A DNA stretch of 64,000 bases from contig NC_063999.1 in assembly GCF_932276165.1 (NCBI RefSeq), positions 4,776,501 to 4,840,500 of the forward strand. Direction: 5' to 3'. The DNA is from Plutella xylostella. Taxonomy: Eukaryota; Arthropoda; Insecta; Lepidoptera; Plutellidae. Below the pieces are notes generated by a model. That model was given only the letters and a program-made list of their open reading frames with translations. It was not told the DNA's origin and made no database searches. Positions 33,288 through 44,747 of this stretch are shown here, piece after piece. How positions within the stretch are numbered: position 1 is the stretch's first letter; the number at the start of each line of letters is the position of its first letter. The translations under genes were made by a program, and so were the position numbers.

Positions 33288-36200
33288 ATGGCGCCACTGG
33301 TCTTTCTCATATTGGCGCTTGGCCTGGCGCGAGTTTCCACGGCCGGCGCAGAGATGGCGCTCACAAACATTACGAGATTTAATTTCGGCGGAGGAGATCT
33401 TTTCTCCATTCCTGGTAATTATTTACTTATTTCAGTTTGATAACCACCAAAAAAATATTATTATTATCGTTGTATTCGATATTCACCACTTTCTGTTTCA
33501 TTGTTAAATCAATGGATTTCGGAACTAGTTTATTTGCATAATACACCAATTTATAGTGAATTGTCTGGCTAACTATTATTTTGACCGTGCGGGTCAAGTT
33601 CAAATTTTTACTTTCACTATCTATCCGTAGTCTGACCTCTGTCTTTATTTCACGGAAAAATATTCAATTTCTAAATTGAAATAATTATTTGAAAATAAAC
33701 ACAGCGCCTTGATCCTAACAATATGTCACATCGAACGTTTCGTAACATGGCTAAACTACAATTACAGGCACTGAATGCGGCATGACGCGGTGCATGGAGG
33801 TGTCCCACGGGACGGCGCTGTCCGCGATGGGGGCCGGGGACTGCGTGTGTCAGTGCCACGGAGACACCCCCGCCTTCAGGGAGGACCAGCGCGTCTGTGT
33901 CAACCATATTGATGGTGGGTATTTATTATGTGTGAGATAAGGGTGGGATAGTGTGCCAGCCTGTTTGAATAGCAACGGTACACAGTGGATTTGACCCCTA
34001 ATATAATAATAAAGGGTGTTAAAGATACTTGAGGAAGCAGCCCTATTATAGGTAGGTACCATAGCCGTCTTAGTTACGGGAAATCATTTTTAGAGACTAT
34101 CCGTCCAACGAATGGTAATAGAATCATGCGCACAATTCCGATGCCAAACTACTAAAATGTTTATTGTGAATTTGTAAATAATAAAAGAAAAAAAACTTCT
34201 TTTTTCAGAATGTCAAATGGCGAGTTTCGGAGGTGCAACAAAACCACAAATACCATTTGTCTTTCTTCCTTTGAAGGGACAAATAATTTACCCATCAAAG
34301 GAAATCATTTTTACTGGTGAGTTATAATAATAAAAAAGAAATAAAAAAATATTTTGATAAAGAAAAGAAAAATACAAAAAGACATTCCGATACCGGGAAT
34401 CGAACCCGAGCCTCCTGGGTGAGAGCCAGGTATCCTAGCCACTAGACCATATCGGATTGTGTTCAAGTGACCGAAATAATGATATGTACTATAATGTAAT
34501 GTTATTCACCAGATGTTGACGAAGCCATGTGCGTAGTAACAAGCGCACAATACTTGACGACCACCGGGTGGATGACCCTGCGTGACGTCATCGATAATGA
34601 CGTGCCCTTTGGCCTTTACAGAGACGAGGGGAAAACGTTTTTGCAGGTACGGAATTAATTAGTTATACTGTCCAGAAGCTGTAGCAGTGCGTACAAGTAT
34701 TTTAATATCATTATAATATTACTTTAGTTAGAAAGTAAATAATTGATAGTGGTAAAGAAGGTGTATGGTAGATTACAATTACCATACTGTACAGCAGCAT
34801 AGATATACACTCCCGTGCAAAGAAACAGTTCCAATCACAAAAAGCCGACAGCCCGACACCAAACGACCACGATTTTTTCAAACATTAAATTTAAAATTTT
34901 AACAAATTAATGCCGATTAAAGTAGGTAAGTAACTACATAATATCCTGATGCTCTGAAAAATGTAGAACAGTTACTTCAATATTGCAGAAGGCGTTATTG
35001 AGCTAGCCTTTTTCGTAGTATTTCGGAGTAATTTGGTGTATTTCTTGGTGGAACCTTTTCATTGCCCGTGAGTGTAATATCATTGCATTAATTACTTACC
35101 AAGAAAAACTTACTGGACTGTACCTATAGTTACCAACCCACAAACGAACCTACATCCTTTTTTAAAGAAGTGTTAAAACGCAACCAGTCTTCGTTGATAA
35201 GCGAGATTGGATCTGAAGTTAAATTTGTACAGCCACGCATTCCTCACATTTAGATCACTCCACCACGATTATGCGGACGTTGTGTCGGTCCGTTTGTCAC
35301 CACAGAGTTTGGGCTGACCGGCAGCCGACAGATTGCGTAAACGAGACAAATTGTTGAAACGATAAAACGGGATAAGAAGCTGAAATTTAAAAGGACTATA
35401 CTTACATGGTTATACAACATTGAAAAAAACTTGAATTTATACAGGTACAGAAAAGGCTAATCCGGGATGTCCATTTTCAGTATAATTTTCAATATAATCG
35501 TCTTTTTACTAAAGTCATAATTATTGCAATATTCTGGTCACTCCTGTCCGAGCTGACCTCTTAACCCGCCAAGGCATAAGGTTGACTTTTGGGACACTGA
35601 TAATGTGTACCTATAAGTACGATAGTTTCATACACACTACCTGAGCGGTCGGCCCGGTTTTTACGCTAGTAGGTAATAGTTATACAGGGGGTTGCAAAAT
35701 GCCGTATACTAAGCCGAAAGGACATTCTGGACAACTTTTGTTCAGAATGACCCCTGAGTCACCGTCACCCCCTTTTGCAACACCCTGTATAAGTCAATAC
35801 GACTCCAACCAACACCCCATATCTCCTCAGTGGCGCGGCTCTGCAGCTCTGCACTCGCGGCTGGAGGGGCGGCTGGTGGCGGCGCACGTGCTGTGCTCCG
35901 CGCACTCCCCCCCGCGCCTCGCCTCCTCTTGCGCTGCCTTCCGGGTCGCCGGGACATCGAGGAATGCTCTGCTTGGTAGGTACACTTGTCTATGTTCGGT
36001 GGTGGTAACCCTGGTCTCCACAATGGCGCGGCCTGGTCGCCGGGACTTCGAGGAATGATCTGCTTGGTAGGTACACTTGTCTATGTTCCGTGGGGGTAGC
36101 CCTGGTCTCCTCAGTGGCGCGGCCTCGTCGCCGGGACATCGAGGAATGCTCTGCTTGGTACGTTCACTTGTTTATGTTCTCTCTCTCTCTCTGTGGGGCG

Positions 36201-39200
36201 GCTGGTGGCGGCGCACGTGCTGTGCTCCGCGCACTCCCCCCCGCGCCTCGCCTCCTCCTGCGCTGCCTTTCGGGTCGCCGGGACATCGAGGAATGCTCTG
36301 CTTGGTACGTTCACTTGCTAGCCTCGTGCTAGCCATCTTGAACTTTTATGAAGAAGAGAGTGTGTAAGATACTCTTGCTTGACGAAATAAGAAATTTTAG
36401 GGAGATGTTATGCAATAGGTTCGTAAAATGCAATGTGTTAATAGTCATGGCAAGAGTAACCTCTTATTGTCAGTGTGGCCATGTAGGTAGCTCCGTAGTG
36501 TATTGATTGATTGCAATGCAGGTTTGGAGTATGCCCTGCTATAATAAAATCATAGCTGTTGTATCAGGTTTGGGGCTGATTGCTATAAATCAAATCCATG
36601 GCATAGAAAGCATTTGCAACTAGAAACTATAGAATCTCTAGTGTAAATTCATTTTAATGTGCCAAGACAAACCATTCCGGTTTAATGGCGCTGTCTGCCT
36701 ATATATGCCTGTTTTTATAAATAAAATAATAAAAAAAGATATTTTCAATAGTTCATAATGCTCCGTTGAATATGCAATTATGCACCAAAACCTGAAAACG
36801 ACTCCCTCGTCGTTATAATTAAACAAGCACCTATAAATAAGTCTTATCTATCACAAATTGCAGATGTGCGCTCGATCCCATTCCACGCGGGAGAGATCGT
36901 GTCATCCGAGCTGTCGTCACAGAACCAGGGGCTGAGCGTGTTGGAGTGCCTCGCCATTGGAGTATGCGTCCTTATGCTCATCTTCGTGTATGCAGCGGGC
37001 ATCGTCTTCTACATACACTACAAGCAACGACAGAGGAGGAAAGACAAAGACCCTGAGATGAGTCGGTCGGTGAATTCCGATAGTGGATCGGGATTGGAGT
37101 CTAGAATTGATATGGATAATGTGGTTAGTATTTCGTATAAATTTTAAGGGTTACAGGCTGTACCTGGTAGTTTAGTTTAGACTAGTTCCGTAGAATAATG
37201 GTAGATCATTTTATACTTTGTACAGTTACTAATCAATTAAATGTGAATAAACTTGGTATTATGATAGATATTTCCTAAGGAAATGAACGTAGTCGTACTA
37301 TTTTTGCCGACACAGCTTTACATATTTATTTATATTTTTCAGAGATTAAAAACAAATCCATTGTTAAATCTGGGTGCGGATTTTTTAAATGACGCTGGTC
37401 TATCCGACGTAAGTGAACGTACGGAGGAGACCATGGACTCTACAACAAGCAATAGCCAGAAGGTAAGAATATTATTAATTAAATAAGTTTGAACTGAAAT
37501 GGTAAAACAACAGCCGATTGACCAATAAAAGCAAATATGCATCTAATCCAAAAATCTCTAATTCAGACATACATAATCGGCCTATCAAATATTCAGTTTA
37601 GTAACGGCTTGCACGGCTACCTGATCATTATTATAATAACGAAAGCCATGATAATTATAGTAATAAAAACCTCGACTTTTATTCAGTTTCAGAAATTGAA
37701 CACAAACGTAATATCGGCGATGGTCCACAATCGACGCAAGAAGCCTACGAGGCCATCCATAAGATCAGGAACTCCTGAGAAGATGCACGAGCGGTTCCAG
37801 AGACGCTCTGCATCACCTGACACGTTCGAAAGAGCTCCACACTCCGAGTTGTCCATTGTGGACTGCAGCATGGAGGGAAATGCCAACCATCACTCCATGT
37901 CGTCCTCTAACGCTGAGCCTGCTATAAGAAGGAAGCTCTACTTCAATCCAGTTTTTTTCGAAACTGAACATTTAAAGGTATGAGATTTATAAATTTAAGT
38001 AGGTACTCAACTTTTTTTTTACTCATAATGGTAGTTAAAAAAGCGGAGCGGAGCGGTGGTAGCTCAGTCGGGTAAGCGCCCGCTTCTCACGCCAGAGATG
38101 CGGGTTCGAATCCCGGCGCTGACATGTACCAATGAGTTCTTTTAACTTACGTACAATGTATACCATCGCTCTTACGGTGAAGGAAAACATCGTGAGGAAA
38201 CCTGCATATCTAGATCTAGCAAATCTAGATATGTGAACCCACCAACCCGCAGTGGACCAGCGTGGTGGGAAAATGGTCCAAGCTTAGGAAGGCAGTTTAG
38301 ACCTTGGGGATATGCACAACGGTTCCATTCGAGAGAGCCAGGTGCAGGTACTTACACCCCCACAGAGAATAGAATAGAATAGAATAGGTAGTTAAAAAAA
38401 TTTAATACTTCCTTCTTCTTTTCAGAATCCACCACCAGCTGCTATTGATTTTCTCGTGAAAATACGAGAAGTCATGTCCATTGCAAAAGAGAAGATGACA
38501 GCTAAGAGATTCATTCCGATGCTGTCCGATATTCCTGAAGAAGAACTCTACCACACTATTGATCTGGGATGGGACATTCCGTGTGCTAGGAAAGGTCGTC
38601 GGTTTAGTGTTATAAGTCTCAAACGCGAGAATAGCCGGCGATCCGGTCACTGCGGAGGCTGTCCAGGCTGCGACAGCAGTAGTACTAAGGAAAAGGAACC
38701 AAAAGTCACTCTGACTAGGTCTAATTCTTGTAAATCTTGCGTTAGCGAAGATTATAAACAAAGAATTGTTCGAAAGTGGTTAGATGAAGTACCCATACCA
38801 CATCAACCTAATAGACCAGCCGCTAAATCTGTTGCCAAAGTAAGTGGCACCCCAAGAATAGTGGAACCTAAGAAGAAAGAAGATACCACACTGGTAATTC
38901 CACCGGAACCTGCTAGGAGAGATGATATTAAGCCCATAAAACCATTAACAACAGGCAATACAAAAGATTCACCAAAAATAATAACAGCAATTAAAAAATC
39001 ACCGGAAAATATCAAACGAGAAGAAATTATAACTCCTGCAAAACTCATAGAAAACTTGAAGAAACAGGAAATAATTATTTCTCCAAAACTATTGGAAAAC
39101 GCCAAGAAAGAAGAATTTAAATTGGCATCCAAACTAATAGAAAGTAAAATGCAGAAGTTACTGACAGCGTCTAAAACTCCAGAGAACAATAAAAAACAGG

Positions 39201-41221
39201 AACACAAGTCATCGCCCAAGTCTTCTGAAACCATCAAAAACTCTGATACAAAATCATCAACAAAACCTACAGAGAGCAATAAAAAGACTGACAATAAGTC
39301 TGTTTCAAAAAGTCCAGATGAAAATAAGAAGCCAGAGTTGAAAAAGCCATTTGAAGACAAGAGGAAGTTAGATATTCAGGTTATAACTAATGATATTATT
39401 GATGAGAAACTTAAAGCAGTGCCAATTGCCATCGCTAATAAAAATAATAATAGCGTCGATCACAACACTTCCCCTGAAATGAATAAAGTAAGTCCAAAGA
39501 ACATAAATAATGCAACACGGCGGGTGCGCAAGAAGTTGCCCCCACCTCCTCCACCTCCAGTAGAAACGCCACCTCCAGTTCAACTACTGGAATTACCAAA
39601 AGAAAAACGGAAGGTTGAACCAGATGTTAAAGTTAAGATGGAAGCGGTTATAAAAGAATTAAACAAATGTCGACGAACTGAGACTAACGTGCATGAAGTA
39701 GTTAAAGCTGAGACTGCTATACCTATACCTGCGCCTAGGATAGTGATACCAGTTTTAGCAGCTGATTCACACTATTACAGTGACGATAATACTTTGTCCC
39801 GTAATATTGTAAGACAGCATAGTTTCGTAGATCTTGACAGTCTTGAAAGAAACATGCTTAAGAAGAGACGCTTTTCAGTAGCATGTGGTCCAGAAGTAGG
39901 TAAACATGAAGAGATTTATAAACAACCTGTCATTTATAATGAAAAAGAAAAAAATACTCGCAGTTGGCGTGATGTTCGACAAGCAATTGAGGGAAATACT
40001 ATGTCAAGTGATATTAACTCTTCAAGCTCTGATTTTGGGAACCGTAGCTTACCTTTGAGCGAAGTATTTATCAATAACACTATAGAGCCATTATACGGTA
40101 ACGTTGCCATGCCAACACCCGGTCCCCTGACTATACAAGTAAGGGGATCTCCTGTAGAAAGCAGACGTAATATTGATCAATTTGATCCAGACACTCTAGA
40201 CCGCAAACCTAAATCTGACAATAAGAAACGTGTGGACAAAATTCTTTTGAAATCTGGAGGAAGCTTCAAGTATAATTCGTTTATGGGTCCAAATATGAAC
40301 GACCGTAAAAGTCCTCCGGAACCCTCGTTTACAAGAAAAATAGGTAGTTTGCGACAGATATATGAAGCCAAAGCCAAGGCTCAAGAAGAAGAAATTCGTT
40401 ACCACAGGGGTATCTATGAGAGACGACGAAGTGTTGTTTCTGCATACGACAGCGATGATCTTGCTGCTTTTATGAGATCAGTTAAGACACCTGACTTGTT
40501 ACGGCAAACTGAGCCACAGAAACCACCGGTGGCACCTAAACAACGTCGAGTTTCCGACATAGTAAGCTATTCTAATCTTTCCCGTGAAAGTCCACCGAGA
40601 AGATCCCCTGAAGAGAAGGAGCGTTTGGCCTACAACCGAAACGAAAACATAATAGCGAGACGCTCCGGCCGTCGGTCAAACCGCACGAGATCTAGGAGGA
40701 CGGATTTGAGGAAACTGACAAGAACAGAAGACTCCGGTTATTTGAGCACGGACTCTAATGAATCCAAACGTAGAGCCAGCTATTTGATGCAATTGAAGCC
40801 ACGAATGACCCTCGAGCCGATAAAGATGATGCCATCCCCTGTAACGCAAATACAGCGAGGGCTGCCACTTCTTCAGATCGAGTCCGACACCGACGACATG
40901 GAGTCTTTGTGTGACGGACGAAGTGAATCCGGAGGAGAAAGTATTGAAACTGACTCCGTATTCTTTGGAAACTTTGATGAATCGAAACAAATGCTAGAGG
41001 ACTTAGATCTGACAACGTTTGACCCTAAAGTCAAGCACATACACCACGAAGATCAAATCGATTCTGGATTTATGGGTGAAACAAACATAATTCTGAGCGG
41101 AGATAGCGACTCGGAACATAGAAGTGTCATATCTATTATAACTGGTAGTAACGGAAGGGCTTCATCAGCCTCGATTTCTAAATTAGATGATTCGCGTTAC
41201 ATGCATTCAGTGGAATGCTGA
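33288..41221 (+). CDS. sha: Shavenoid-like single-pass membrane protein, nine coding exons
   Basis: Coding exons: 33288-33414, 33768-33914, 34209-34316, 34513-34646, 35831-35975, 36864-37123, 37343-37462, 37693-37977 and 38426-41221. All have GT/AG borders and phases that join without a break into about 1373 residues. A signal peptide (MAPLVFLILALGLA) leads into a Cys-rich ectodomain with TECGMTRCMEVSH and GDCVCQCHGD. One membrane span follows at about 250-271 (LAIGVCVLMLIFVYAAGIVF), then a basic stop-transfer KQRQRRK. The tail of about 1100 residues is Lys/Ser/Pro-rich, with about seven 15-residue repeats near 645-750, a proline run near 810-825, and an acidic C-terminus. The layout and the Cys-rich motif match what I know of insect Shavenoid, which acts with actin in epidermal hair formation. 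The name is from memory, without a search. The 6-base tandem acceptor TTCAGTTTCAG before exon 8 may add Phe-Gln. Exon 5 is followed by partial duplicates. Confidence 0.8.
34386..34456 (-). tRNA. tRNA-Glu (CTC)
   Basis: The 71-base gene folds into a complete cloverleaf. The acceptor TCCGATA pairs with TATCGGA. The D arm has TGGTCTAGTGGCTAGGA (A box). The anticodon stem is CCTGG/CCAGG with loop CTCTCAC, so the anticodon is CTC. The T arm has GGTTCGATTCC (B box). It lies antisense inside the third intron of sha, between coding exons 3 and 4, so convergent transcription by polymerases II and III is expected. Confidence 0.95.
34806..35076 (-). mobile_element. Long-form TA-MITE (271 bp) in sha intron 4
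   Basis: The ends TACACTCCCGTGC and CATTGCCCGTGAGTGTA match the family at 29028. The body (ATTGCAGAAGGCGTTATTGA, GCTAGCCTTTTTCG) is the reverse complement of that copy. It lies in the sha intron between exons 4 and 5 and does not touch a splice site. Confidence 0.75.
35680..35792. mobile_element. TTATACAGGG MITE just upstream of sha exon 5
   Basis: The ends TTATACAGGGGGTTGCAAAA and TTTTGCAACACCCTGTATAA are near-perfect inverted repeats of 20 bases. The element is 113 bp. Its right end is 38 bases before the acceptor-exon border of sha exon 5 (35831), so it borders or supplies the branch-point region. It is related to the copies at 7030 and 42956. Confidence 0.7.
35976..36310 (+). repeat. Partial tandem duplications of sha exon 5
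   Basis: Downstream of exon 5 (35831-35975) lie three partial copies of its sequence. Copy A (about 36023-36065) keeps a donor, but its acceptor is changed from CTCAG to CACAA. Copy B (36117-36159) keeps both CTCAG acceptor and donor as a 43-base mini-exon. Copy C (about 36195-36304) keeps most of exon 5 and a GTACGT donor but is preceded by a CT repeat and TGTGGGG instead of an acceptor. Because 43 and 145 both leave one base over, copy B could replace exon 5 in frame, coding WRGLVAGTSRNALL. Confidence 0.75.
36311..36863. other. Remainder of sha intron 5
   Basis: No repeat or coding frame is recognised. It ends in the acceptor CACAAATTGCAG at 36863. Confidence 0.6.
38043..38386 (+). mobile_element. 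tRNA-derived SINE in the last sha intron
   Basis: The 344-bp insertion is flanked by the 13-bp target duplication GGTAGTTAAAAAA (38030-38042 and 38387-38399). The head contains the A box TAGCTCAGTCGGGTAAG and B box GGTTCGAATCC. The body includes TCTTACGGTGAAGGAAAACA and AACCCGCAGTGGACCAGCG, and it ends in an AGAAT repeat. Intact boxes and perfect duplications point to a young insertion. It sits about 40 bases upstream of the acceptor of exon 9. Confidence 0.85.
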
Positions 41222-41870
41222 TATCTTACATAGTTTGCTTTGATATCTTAAGTAAGTAGTTATAAGCTCGATGTAACCAGTACTTGAAAGTAATTTTCTT
41301 TAAGTACATTACCGTGAATTACCTCATTTGTAAGTTTTGTACTTTAGATCTTTGTACCCACCATAAACGTAGGCATCTTCTGCAATTGTTTTAGTACCAA
41401 TTTTAAGCCTTGTTTGACCGTATTTATGTGTTATTAATTTGTTATGTTACATATTCATAAAATATTTAGTACAATCTTAATCTCTCTGATGATCGATATA
41501 CATGGGTATTTATTGTTTGTAAATAGCTGATAATTCGTCGAGATTAGGTATGTTGTTTTATAACCGGCCGGTTGTGCAATTAAAATTTTATTGTTAATTC
41601 GTTTCATATTAAACAGATTCGGATATTCTTCGGAAGGGTGCTTGGTTAATATTAAGAGGCTCAATAATTTATTCTAATCTCTTATTTTATTAAACGTAGT
41701 AGATTAACGTATGTTTGGTTTAGTTATAAGGGGTGTGAAAGCGAAGTTGTCAATATTGGTGTTGTTATATATAGAAGTAAATATATCAACGCATGTGAAT
41801 TATATTAGATTTACGAATAAGTACTTATTTGTTAATATTTTCTAAATAAAATACATTTACTCGATGTCTT
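41222..41870 (+). terminator. sha: sha 3' UTR and polyadenylation signal
   Basis: After the TGA the sequence is AT-rich and noncoding. A canonical AATAAA lies at 41845-41850, about 625 bases downstream of the stop, within TTCTAAATAAAATACATT. A later AATAAA-like run near 42061 is an alternative. The cleavage site is inferred. Confidence 0.5.
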
Positions 41871-42955
41871 TCATTAATTTAAAATCTCTCCAAATATTTA
41901 GCTACCCTATGTAACATTGGCCATTTGCATATTACAATATTTAGCTTATTTTTTTTGTTAAATTTAACCTTTTATACTTACAAGAAAGTTAAGGAAGTGC
42001 CTACACAGTAAATGTGGGTGGTAAAGTCGGACATTTGTAAATACTAATTAAAAAGATTCTTTAATAAAAATATAATTTAGGATAAAAGTTATAAAAGTCA
42101 TTCAAACCAAACTGTTAAGATAATTTGGTGTATTTTTTATTTAATGACCAAATCGCTATCACATAAGATCGCATTACGTTATCTGGACCAGATAAATTCA
42201 GAATTTATGAAAATGGCATAATCTAATTTGAATATATTCAAATTAGAATTGATCTTTTAACTAAACAACTTAAGTACTACTTACAGTGGACTGCGGTTCC
42301 AAACTGACAGTCTTCATAATTAAGTATAGTGTTTTGTTTTCACGGTGGTTCCATAGTCGAATGAGGGACGAAGTGAGAACAACTGACATATAATTATATA
42401 GCTAGGCACTTACTGTTACTACCAACACCTTGTTAATTTTGTTATATACCTATTACATTTTAATGTTAGTAGCTAATGCTAATTTGAAAAAGTAATAACA
42501 AAATACCGTACCTAAAAGTTTAACTTTCCACGAATAGCACAACAAATGATTTCAGATTCCTCTGATAAATTTTTGGCCTGACTTGGAGATGGTCTAGTAA
42601 ATCTTTCTTTACGACGATGCGACGCCAACTTTATATTAATTGGGTTAATACTGGCGAATTTATTATACCTATATATCAATGTTGGCGATCGGACTGGTTT
42701 CCAACTCGAGTTTGGATATCGTAAATCTACACTTAGGTGTTGTAGAGATACTTATATAAAAAGAAATTGAAGAAAGTGTAGTGGAGCATATATAATCTGG
42801 ACGGTACAGTCAAGTATTTTTAATTAAAATTACCATAAACACCTCTCTATTGGTCAATTTGTTAGGCATTTAAAGTAGGTAATTATTGAAAAAACTGTGA
42901 CACATATAAAAATAAAATAAAGTGTACTTTTAGTAGATAACTAGGTATAAGTATA
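41871..42955. other. Noncoding stretch downstream of sha
   Basis: No gene or clear repeat was recognised. Confidence 0.4.
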
Positions 42956-43126
42956 TAGGTTGTTTCAAAAAGGTACCTACCCGAAAAAGGGTGTCAGAGG
43001 GCCATTCTGAAGAATGTTTGTTCTACTATTGAAAATTAAATCCGAAAAAATTCAGCCTTTTGGATAAAAGTGGTTTAGAATGACCACCTGCCCTTTTGGC
43101 TAACTATAACCACTTTCACTGTATAG
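42956..43126. mobile_element. Diverged TATACAGG-type MITE
   Basis: TATAGGTTGTTTCAAAAAGG at the left and CCACTTTCACTGTATAGGT at the right are decayed inverted ends. The interior GAATGTTTGTTCTAC and CCCTTTTGGCTAACTATAAC matches the copy at 7030. Confidence 0.45.
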
Positions 43127-43161
43127 GTAAATTAGGCTCAGAGAAGACCAAAAGTAGTGTG

Positions 43162-43235
43162 TGGCCCATGAGGGGATCGAACCCGCGACCTTCGCGTTAT
43201 TAGCACGACGCTCTAACCAACTGAGCTAATGGGCC
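43162..43235 (-). tRNA. tRNA-Ile (AAT), copy 1
   Basis: The 74-base cloverleaf has acceptor GGCCCAT / ATGGGCC, D arm TTAGCTCAGTTGGTTAGAGC, anticodon loop CTAATAA (AAT) and T arm GGGTTCGATCCC. Sequence and flank (GACCAAAAGTAGTGTG on its 3' side) are shared with the other copies of this cluster. Confidence 0.95.
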
Positions 43236-43771
43236 GATGAATGAAATGGTAAAATAAAAGAAAAATACTGGTAAAAGTGGCGATAATGGGCATTTGTAGG
43301 TATTTACTCAGATACACCAAAACAATACTGATATAATTATATCAAAGCAGACAGCTCCTCAAACCCGCTTTATCGCATGATCAGCTTAGGGGTCTAGAGG
43401 GCCTGTATGGGCTTACTCGTAGCCGCGAATATCAAGAAAAGTCACCTTTATCATACAAAGGACTACTATTTCGTATATAGCTGAACATCGCTAGAGGTCG
43501 TCTAAGGTTTGTCGCTGAAGTAAGAGCTAGTAGGTTCATCTAGTTAGAAGAGCGTTAGTCACTGACTGCCCAGGGTGCACCTAACGTATACAAAGTACAA
43601 TAATTAGTAAGTAGTAGGTAAGGCCGCCAAACTGTACCGTCTATGTTGTGCATTTCTTTTTTTGTAATTTATGTTTGTGTGCTAATTATAGGTATATATC
43701 TCTAATTGATAGGTCACTCCGGGAGGATCTTTTCGTGCACCCTCGGAACAAAGAGGACCAAAAATACTGTG
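43236..43771. other. Spacer between tRNA-Ile copies 1 and 2
   Basis: Noncoding. Sequence just after each tRNA (AATGAAATGGTAAAATAAAA and GTGAAATAAAAGCAAA, then a GGCGATAATGGG-like phrase) is shared, showing that the duplicated block is larger than the tRNA itself. Confidence 0.5.
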
Positions 43772-43845
43772 TGGCCCATGAGGGGATCGAACCCGCGACC
43801 TTCGCGTTATTAGCACGACGCTCTAACCAACTGAGCTAATGGGCC
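43772..43845 (-). tRNA. tRNA-Ile (AAT), copy 2
   Basis: Identical to copy 1 over the 74 bases as read by eye, with the same flanking GACCAAAAATACTGTG on the 3' side. Same strand as copy 1. Confidence 0.95.
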
Positions 43846-44147
43846 GGTGAACAAAAGGGTGAAATAAAAGCAAATTATGCGTAAATGTAGCGATAGTGGG
43901 GATTAGTATTTACTCAGCTACCTACAACAAAACAATACTGTAATAATGATATCAAACACAAATCAAAACAATAAAACTTAATTGCACTCAATCATTTCAT
44001 GAAAAGATATTTATATCTTCTTCGTTATGAATATTTACATAGGCATAGTGCGCGGTTGGTTAAAAAGACATGGGTAAGGTAGTGTATTTGGACTCTTTAT
44101 CATATATAAGTATTTTATGTTAAAGTTAATAGTAAGTAATATGTATC

Positions 44148-44200
44148 GATCCGCTCATGGGCCACAGATTACTTTTGGTCCTCCCTGAGCCCAATTTATG
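44148..44200 (+). pseudogene. Truncated tRNA-Ile 3' end with flank
   Basis: CGATCCGCTCATGGGCCACA followed by GATTACTTTTGGTCCTCC matches the last 17 bases of the tRNA and its 3' flank in the two minus copies, but in + orientation. One base differs (CCGCTC for CCCCTC), and the rest of the tRNA is missing. It is the remnant of a further duplication. Confidence 0.7.
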
Positions 44201-44673
44201 TATATGTAGGTATTCTGTTTTGGGGATGCACCAAAAGGTGATGACCTATCAACTGTGGGTTACTAATACCTTACGTAGTCAGCGTTAAAACCATCATACA
44301 TCTCTCAACGCTCTACGGGGATTACCCCTAAAAAAATGTCTTTTTATGACAAAGGCGACTCTTGATAGTCTTGATTACTGCGGCTCTTAGGGATCCCTGG
44401 CCCTTGACCCCTAGGTGCATCAGAGTGTGTCATAGGACAAACTGGAAAGCGTCTCCCAAACGGATTGTCATAAACGAGACAACGTCGGCAATGCTGATGG
44501 AGTGGATGCACTTGTTTGTGTGTATTTTGTTTATACAGAATACTGAATTGCTTGCATTTATTGCTTTGATATCGTTATTACAGTATTATTTTGATGTCGG
44601 TAGTTGAGTAACAAATCACCACTATCGATATCGCTACCAGTATTTTCCTTTTATTTTCACTCGTATCTTCACC
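44201..44673. other. Spacer before tRNA-Ile copy 3
   Basis: No gene recognised. The open frame at 44362-44607 has no domain. ATAGTGGGGAT-like and CACCACTATCGATATCGCTA phrases near the ends echo the spacers of the minus copies. Confidence 0.35.
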
Positions 44674-44747
44674 GGCCCATTAGCTCAGTTGGTTAGAGCG
44701 TCGTGCTAATAACGCGAAGGTCGCGGGTTCGATCCCCTCATGGGCCA
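44674..44747 (+). tRNA. tRNA-Ile (AAT), copy 3
   Basis: The same 74-base sequence as copies 1 and 2 in opposite orientation: acceptor GGCCCAT, anticodon loop CTAATAA, B box GGTTCGATCCC. The 3' flank shows ACAATTTACTTTTT, similar to the flank of the truncated copy. Confidence 0.95.

Noticed and set aside
35699..36367. Several overlapping open frames on both strands in the GC-rich part of sha
   Set aside because: They arise from exon 5 and its partial duplicates. Only the + strand frame with splice sites is consistent with the gene.
38803..39583. Minus-strand open frames of 185 and 71 codons
   Set aside because: They are shadows of the long last coding exon of sha, which continues the spliced frame.
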